Notes under the pieces: model-generated
What the model was told of the DNA's origin: nothing
Databases searched by the model: none
What the model saw: only the letters and a program-made list of their open reading frames with translations
Shown: piece after piece, positions 58,861-64,000 of the stretch
Layout: the number at the start of each line of letters is the position of its first letter
How positions within the stretch are numbered: position 1 is the first letter of the stretch
From: Methanobacterium formicicum DSM 3637
GTDB lineage: Archaea > Methanobacteriota > Methanobacteria > Methanobacteriales > Methanobacteriaceae
Direction: 5' to 3'
Assembly (NCBI RefSeq): GCF_000302455.1
Contig: NZ_AMPO01000009.1
Location: forward strand, 1 to 64,000
DNA length: 64,000 bases
Translations under genes and position numbers: made by a program

Positions 58861-59502
58861 TTAAACCAAGTTTTTAATGTATTCTAACACTTTTTTGGCA
58901 TCTTCTGCCTTAACATCGATCTGGTTTTTGTCTAAAAAATCTTCAAGTTTCTGAATCTTATCTTCTCCCAGACCAGAATCCTTTAAAACGCGAGGATAAG
59001 TTCTTTGAGGATAATAAATATTTTTAGCAGTTTTATAGAGGGTTTCAACATCACTGGAGGTTATTACACCCTTTTTTTCTGCCATCTCGAAGTTGTGATT
59101 CATACTCACCAGGGCTTCACAAAGCAGTTCATGAGTCGCTGGATTAAAAACAATGGCCACGTCATCATCAGATTCAATTAATCCATCTCGATACTTCTGG
59201 TAAACAGTTCCGATTCCGATCATTCCAGCATAGTCCAGTTCAGCTGATCTAAGAGCCCCCATACTGGACCCGCCCACCACTGTGATCCCAGCTTCTAGAG
59301 CTTTTAGTATTTCCCTGTGGGAAACAGCAGGTTGCTGGTAGAAAACGCCATCAATTATCCCAATGATATCTGGAGGGTCATTTAGAAGAATGGCAACATC
59401 ATCTCTAGCCACAGGGGAATGATACTCGGCATCCAAAATTTTTTGAGCCTCATTTAAGGGGAGTGAAGGTCCAATAAACACCACAATTCTTTTTTTATCC
59501 AA
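58861..59502 (-). CDS. tfuA: TfuA-related McrA-glycine thioamidation protein
   Basis: TfuA works with YcaO to convert a glycine of methyl-coenzyme M reductase McrA to thioglycine, supplying sulfur. The 213-residue protein begins IVVFIGPSLPLNEAQKIL and has GIIDGVFYQQPAVSHREILKALEAGITVVGGSSMGALRSAEL, split family blocks DGVFYQQPAVSHREIL and GGSSMGALRSAELDYAGM. It starts with TTG 59502 after GGTGAT. No YcaO gene is seen in the window; a LarE-like gene follows 133 bp downstream. Confidence 0.9.
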   Translation of the reverse strand: MDKKRIVVFIGPSLPLNEAQKILDAEYHSPVARDDVAILLNDPPDIIGIIDGVFYQQPAVSHREILKALEAGITVVGGSSMGALRSAELDYAGMIGIGTVYQKYRDGLIESDDDVAIVFNPATHELLCEALVSMNHNFEMAEKKGVITSSDVETLYKTAKNIYYPQRTYPRVLKDSGLGEDKIQKLEDFLDKNQIDVKAEDAKKVLEYIKNLV

Positions 59503-59856
59503 ATTATCACCAAATAATATGTTATTAAAATTTTATGTATTCTATGATTATTATTCTTGATTCGAATCATATATCATCATTTTACGTTATGTTCCAATAT
59601 ATCAGTTCTTATCTTTGATTATATTAATTCTATTAAAAGCAATTATATTCCATATTTTCCAGACCCTGCATTAATTCAATAATGATATACTTAAGATGAA
59701 GCCAATAAAATGAAAATAATATGACAAAACCAATTTTAATAAAAACACATGCATGAATATAACGTATAAGGTTAATAATCAAATATTAAGGATAATACGT
59801 TAATAATCTGTTAATAGTAATTAAAAGTAAAATTACTTAATAATGAGTGGTATTTC
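59503..59856. other. Spacer upstream of tfuA
   Basis: About 355 bp with no gene. Near 59760-59815 there are three (G/C)GTTAATAATC-like repeats; otherwise only AT-rich sequence is seen. Confidence 0.5.
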
Positions 59857-60390
59857 CTAGATTTTAATGACTGGAACTTGTCCGGTAAGTTCTGAGTGTA
59901 ATTTTATGATTTTGGGTATGGATGGATGGTTTTCACCCAGGTTTTTTCTCCATTTTCTTATTACAAAATCTAAATCAACCTCTTTAGTACCGTGTATAAG
60001 GTTGTCAGCATGCGCCACCACCTTTTCCTCCATGGTAATTGGAATATAATCTTTAGGAGGTAATCCTAAATTTAATGCTTCTTTTTTACTAATTCCTGCC
60101 CCAATATGCCTTTCCACAATACTAACCACTTCTAAGGGAAATGCTCTGCTTCTGAGTATTTCTGCTCCAACAATAGCATGATCTATTCCATTAGTCCTGG
60201 AACGACCTACATCATGAAGAATAGCCCCTGTTTTAACCAGATCCAGGTCCACATCCAATTCAAAATCAGTTACCAGTTTGATTGTCTTTGAAAGGACTGC
60301 CTGAGAGTGTTCAATCACAAATAAAGGACAGTTAAATTCTTCTAAAATATTGGAAGATGTGTATTCATTTAAAATCAAGTATTCACCCAT
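59857..60390 (-). CDS. HD-domain hydrolase (TIGR00295-type)
   Basis: A 177-residue HD-superfamily phosphohydrolase: His in VIEHSQAVL, the HD doublet in GAILHDVGRSRTNG, His in DHAIVGAEIL and ERHIGAG, and Asp in VAHADNLIHG. This fits the archaeal TIGR00295 group, putative nucleotide or cyclic dinucleotide phosphohydrolases. The substrate is unknown. A perfect 21-bp dyad lies 104 bp upstream. Confidence 0.87.
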   Translation of the reverse strand: MGEYLILNEYTSSNILEEFNCPLFVIEHSQAVLSKTIKLVTDFELDVDLDLVKTGAILHDVGRSRTNGIDHAIVGAEILRSRAFPLEVVSIVERHIGAGISKKEALNLGLPPKDYIPITMEEKVVAHADNLIHGTKEVDLDFVIRKWRKNLGENHPSIPKIIKLHSELTGQVPVIKI

Positions 60391-60695
60391 TTATTGGTAG
60401 AATAAAATTATTCTATATATAAAAAATTATTATCCCTAATCTTATGTAAGTTATCCTATCCTAAAAGTTTAGTTATCCCCATCTAAGTCCATGTTTAAGT
60501 TATCTTAACTTAAATGTATATTTAAGTTGGATTTTAGAATTTAATGTGGTTTAATCTGAATAAGAAAATGTATTTAGGGATGTATAGGATTAAACCTGTA
60601 TTATGAGAGAAATTTTGTGTTTTTTTAAAAAAATCTGTAACTTCTGAAAATAGTTTTTGGTTTAAACTTAAGGAATGGAATAATAGGAAAAATAT
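60391..60695. other. Spacer between the HD gene and tfe
   Basis: No gene. It contains the 21-bp dyad at 60494-60514 and an adjacent half-site (ATTTAAGTT near 60520). Confidence 0.6.
60494..60514. promoter_or_regulatory. 21-bp perfect dyad upstream of the HD gene
   Basis: TTTAAGTTA and TAACTTAAA are exact reverse complements around TCT. The core AAGTTA/TAACTT resembles the cobQ dyad (AAGTTAT/ATAACTT), though the spacing differs. Confidence 0.5.
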
Positions 60696-61181
60696 TTAAC
60701 TCATTTTTTCCTTTAATTCCTTTAGTTCGGTTATTATTGAGGAGTTATCCTGGAATTCCATGTTGGTGTTGCAGTCGGGACATATGAAGTTTCTTTCAGA
60801 AGCTTCTTCAAAGTTGTATCGACACCCATTGGGACATACAAAAAACATGTTATCTTCTTCATATTCCAAAGATTGATGAATTTCACGGGAGATTTTATCA
60901 AATTTCTCGGATATAATCTCTGCGATCTTCTCTTCTTCAAATTTCCAGCTGTAGGTATACCATTGAGTTTCAGGATCCTTACTTCTCTTATAACTGGCCA
61001 CACCTGCATCGTATAGTTTGTATAATATTCTTCTTACAATGTTAAGTCGAATTTCAGTTTCCTCTGCAATTTCCTCATCAGTTGTTTTTCCATTCAATAA
61101 ACATTGAATAATGGGGATGCTATTCTCATCATCTTTAGTAACATCAATGAGAATCTCCTGCACGTTAGGATCTGCAAGCAT
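60696..61181 (-). CDS. tfe: Transcription factor E (TFE-alpha)
   Basis: TFE assists TBP/TFB-dependent promoter opening. The 161-residue protein has the winged helix (about residues 10-80, EEIAEETEIRLNIVRRILYKL) and a zinc ribbon with two Cys pairs (FFVCPNGCRY and FICPDCN). ATG 61181 is chosen because AGGAGG lies 7 nt upstream and the family starts at MLADPNVQEIL; a longer frame beginning TTG 61238 also reads DPEIQELL, a copy of the DPNVQEIL motif. A GC-rich leader precedes it. Confidence 0.9.
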   Translation of the reverse strand: MLADPNVQEILIDVTKDDENSIPIIQCLLNGKTTDEEIAEETEIRLNIVRRILYKLYDAGVASYKRSKDPETQWYTYSWKFEEEKIAEIISEKFDKISREIHQSLEYEEDNMFFVCPNGCRYNFEEASERNFICPDCNTNMEFQDNSSIITELKELKEKMS

Positions 61182-61214
61182 CTCGTTTCCTCCTTCCTGT
61201 TTTGACATTTTCAG

Positions 61215-61256
61215 CAGCTCTTGTATTTCAGGATCCAACTCTTGTATTTCGGGATC
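61215..61256. repeat. 21-bp tandem repeat just upstream of tfe
   Basis: CAGCTCTTGTATTTCAGGATC at 61215 and CAACTCTTGTATTTCGGGATC at 61236 (shown in parts) differ at 2 of 21 positions. Translated in the tfe frame they read DPEIQEL twice. Confidence 0.88.
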
Positions 61257-61334
61257 ATTTAGTTTTAGTATTTAATCTACTATCTGGAGAGAAAGAAATC
61301 AACCATAAAATGGATAGGTCAAACCAAGCCATGC

Positions 61335-61440
61335 TAAAATATCACCCGCCTTGGTGTGAATTAGCTGCTTAAATCTGAAAAGCTAAAATGACTCTCTCCG
61401 CCCCTATAAAAGACCCCGTGGGTTATTAACAAAAACCACG
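61335..61440. ncRNA. GC-rich structured segment, candidate ncRNA or tfe leader
   Basis: A GC-rich island in AT-rich surroundings with several possible hairpins: TTAGCT/AGCTAA (about 61367-61393), CGTGG/CCACG (about 61418-61440, followed by TTTT on the + strand), and TCACC/GGTGTGA near 61346. It lies upstream of tfe (minus strand), with a minus-strand TATA/dyad promoter at 61502-61536. A TATAAAAG at 61405-61412 is on the + strand. The strand and function are undecided. Confidence 0.35.
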
Positions 61441-61501
61441 TTTTGATAGTGTGTTCTTTGAAATAGAGCTAATATATGGGTGTTAAAAATATCTTGGGTT
61501 A

Positions 61502-61536
61502 ACTATCTATATTGAGCTAGATAGTATTTATATTTT
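61502..61536. promoter_or_regulatory. Dyad with adjacent TATA/T-run, promoter or terminator
   Basis: ACTATCTA (61502) and TAGATAGT (61518) are exact reverse complements around 8 bp. To its right is ATTTATATTTTTTTA: on the minus strand a TATA box whose start site would fall in the dyad; on the + strand a hairpin followed by a T-run. Confidence 0.45.
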
Positions 61537-61605
61537 TTTAATGGCACATTCTTAAAACCAAAAATCAGGAGGATCACTCTTTAATGCAAGATTTTAATGG
61601 ATTTA

Positions 61606-62499
61606 TCATGCTTTTCGGACTATCACTGCAGGTGTGTGAGTTATTGAATCAAGCATGTCTAGGGTTATGTTGTTAACATCTCCTTCAAGTAGTTTTTGCA
61701 TATCATAAACTGTTTCCATATTATTTGCATGAATTTCCTGGTATTCTTCCGCTGCTATGGCTATTTGAAAAATTTCATCAATGTTACGCACTTTGGAAAC
61801 ACCTAATGGCGTGGGACCAATTATCTGTCCCAGTCGTCCTAATAAATATCCAAAAACTCCCCAATTATTGTGGATACCTTTTATGGAAACTGGGAGAGAT
61901 GTGAATTTTGTTTTTCCAATTCTGTAAGTTGCATCTGTGTCAATGACCATAACCGTTACATTTTTACCAGATATATGCTTGATTTTCCTTGTAATTTCCT
62001 CTGAAAGGCCCTGTGGATCATCTGGTAACAGTGAAACACAAGTTCCGGGTGCGTTGCTCAGATCCACTCCTGCTTCAGAAGCTGGTTTCAATGCGTGTTT
62101 CCAACCATAATAATGTAATATGACTTCTTTATGAGAACGAGCCTCTGGGGGAAGTTTTCGAAGATTTTCAATGGTTCTTTTTTTAATACCCAGTAAGGGG
62201 CCCAGGATGTATCCCCATAAATATTTGGACCATATGTCCGCCAGGAAGTATGCACTGATTGATGGTTTAAATTCAGCTTCATCCACCAGTCTCCCCTGGG
62301 ATACGGCTAAAGGGGTTTCAGAGATTACTAAAAAATCTCCATCTTCCAGAAGACTCACTGCCTGGCCAATTATAACATCGTAGGATTCTCCGGGTTTGAT
62401 ATAATCAGTGTTAACCGGTATTAACCGGTAACTGCTTTCTCCTTCGGAATATTCCATATATCCCTGTTTTTGATAGGATTCAAGTTGAGTATGGTTCAT
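61606..62499 (-). CDS. CofE-like (F420-0:gamma-glutamyl ligase family) paralogue
   Basis: A 297-residue protein related to CofE, which adds glutamates to F420-0. GDFLVISETPLAVSQGRLVDE (about residue 53), HYYGWKHALKP and KHISGKNVTVMVIDTDATYRIGKTK match the family's GTP-dependent ligase blocks in short parts; the sequence is longer than standard CofE (about 250) with a distinct N-terminus. The amino-acid substrate is not clear; a second ligase for a related coenzyme is possible. It is not coupled to any other gene. Confidence 0.7.
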   Translation of the reverse strand: MNHTQLESYQKQGYMEYSEGESSYRLIPVNTDYIKPGESYDVIIGQAVSLLEDGDFLVISETPLAVSQGRLVDEAEFKPSISAYFLADIWSKYLWGYILGPLLGIKKRTIENLRKLPPEARSHKEVILHYYGWKHALKPASEAGVDLSNAPGTCVSLLPDDPQGLSEEITRKIKHISGKNVTVMVIDTDATYRIGKTKFTSLPVSIKGIHNNWGVFGYLLGRLGQIIGPTPLGVSKVRNIDEIFQIAIAAEEYQEIHANNMETVYDMQKLLEGDVNNITLDMLDSITHTPAVIVRKA

Positions 62500-62644
62500 G
62501 ATATCAATAAAATAAAGAAAGAAAGTTTAAAGTTGGTGTAGGTTATAATTTGAGATTTACCGTGCATAGAATGATTTGATCAGGACCTATTCATTTACTG
62601 GAAATTTATCATCGATTAAAAAAATTACATCTCAAGTAAAGGGT

Positions 62645-63331
<687 letters not shown>

Positions 63332-63424
63332 ATGTATAACACCTGAAGGATTAATTAGAAATTTTATAACATCTAAGGATTAGTTAAATTTTTAATTTTT
63401 AATCAGTTAATTTTATTCTCTTAA

Positions 63425-64000
63425 TTATTCCCCTTCATAACTCTGGAATCCATTGATTCTGCGGAGTATACCCCGGTGGTACTTCTTGTTAACCTTGGTC
63501 TCTCCTACACACAATGTGCACACTGCCAGGGGTGCGGAGTGTCGTAGTTTTTCACCTTCTATGGTGACTTCCTGTGAGTTCATAATCTCATCAGCCAGTT
63601 CAGCACAGCCCTGACCGCTTAAACCATTGGCTTCTATTATTTTACATTTAGGGTTGACTTCTAAAATCCGTTCCCGGAATATCTCCCTTTCTGCCTGGGA
63701 TATCATATCACCCTTGGTGATTACTGCAATATCTGCTGTGCTCAGGAAAGGTCCTACCTTGAGTGGAGTGTTAGGGCCACTGGTGGCATCTATAACACAG
63801 ACTCCCAGTGAATTCACAGTGAAAGGTGCACATCGATGGCATAATCCTGCTGTTTCAACTACTAATATTTCGGACTGGTTTTCATCGGCCCATTCCACCA
63901 TTTCTTCCAGATTGTAGATAGCGTAGTGATCAGGGCACATGTCCATGGACAGTCCCACCTTAGTTGGCACACCTATCTTGGCAAATTTAGTATCATCATC
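63425..64000 (-). CDS. SIMIBI-class NTPase (HypB/CooC-like), 5' end beyond window
   Basis: The frame runs from the window edge to a stop at 63425; the N-terminal part with Walker A is missing. Visible parts: VETAGLCHRCAPF (switch region with CxxC), GVCVIDATSGPNTPLKVGPF, TADIAVITKGD (the NKxD-like region) and a late CxxC in AVCTLCVGE. This pattern fits nickel/Fe-S-cluster-handling SIMIBI GTPases or ATPases. An Fe-S protein gene follows 93 bp downstream on the same strand. Confidence 0.7.
   Translation of the reverse strand, partial: DDDTKFAKIGVPTKVGLSMDMCPDHYAIYNLEEMVEWADENQSEILVVETAGLCHRCAPFTVNSLGVCVIDATSGPNTPLKVGPFLSTADIAVITKGDMISQAEREIFRERILEVNPKCKIIEANGLSGQGCAELADEIMNSQEVTIEGEKLRHSAPLAVCTLCVGETKVNKKYHRGILRRINGFQSYEGE

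Overview
The window comes from a methanogenic archaeon of the order Methanobacteriales, most likely Methanobacterium or a close relative. The evidence is a low-GC genome with very AT-rich spacers, archaeal TATA boxes and GGTGA/GGAGG ribosome-binding sites. It carries archaeal information-processing genes (TFE, MBF1, PAN, membrane Lon), methanogenesis and coenzyme genes (mch, archaeal ribC, TfuA for McrA thioamidation) and a pseudomurein-type cell-wall cluster (Mur ligases, MraY-like, ATP-grasp), which is restricted to Methanobacteriales and Methanopyrus. No rRNA, insertion sequence, prophage or CRISPR array was seen.

Layout. 1-5.4 kb is accessory: an edge-truncated GyrI-like/TrmO fusion facing a winged-helix regulator with a 19-bp palindrome between them, a cysteine-less CMD protein, an M28-like secreted protein with changed metal ligands, exported PepSY-like and lipoproteins, and two eroded gene fragments. 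5.4-12 kb is coenzyme and C1 metabolism: ribC, mch, overlapping metE-thyA, a flavin/PNPOx-like protein, and a DUF1890/DUF1894/membrane-protein set. 12.6-17.2 kb holds tRNA-Ala, a DUF354 protein, hypAB, prs and two DUF5518 proteins.

17.4-22.0 kb is the most unusual region: a bacterial-style partner-switching (Rsb/SpoIIA-like) module in an archaeon, with an RsbW-like ATPase fused to a GNAT acetyltransferase, a STAS antagonist, a membrane LytS-type-sensor/SpoIIE phosphatase and a second RsbW-like kinase. It is preceded by a small repeat-bearing gene and has tandem repeats in several junctions. Archaea have no sigma factors, so its output is unknown; the fused acetyltransferase is the obvious candidate.

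22-34 kb carries a DEAD-box helicase, Lon, cobQ (with a strong dyad at its promoter), trkA, a universal stress protein, two tRNA-Gly genes, a CBS protein and a nikR-methyltransferase-hydrogenase protease group. 34.4-42.6 kb is the pseudomurein block: ATP-grasp, MraY-like with an unusual loop insertion, two Mur ligases (one with a Cys4 ribbon), then a tight three-gene set encoding a POTRA-like exported protein, an exported zinc-ribbon membrane protein and a DUF356-like protein. 42.7-64 kb is mostly housekeeping: MBF1, PAN, cbiJ, a P-type ATPase, UPF0146/rimI, carAB, amidohydrolase-Usp-CBS, larE and tfuA (a possible sulfur-insertion pair for McrA), an HD hydrolase, TFE behind a GC-rich structured leader, a CofE paralogue, an Fe-S protein and a SIMIBI NTPase cut by the right edge.

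A recurring feature is short tandem duplication (10-53 bp units) at gene boundaries, several duplicating a Shine-Dalgarno sequence or a stop codon. Coordinates of starts were chosen from ribosome-binding sites; all functions are inferred from sequence recognition without database searches.
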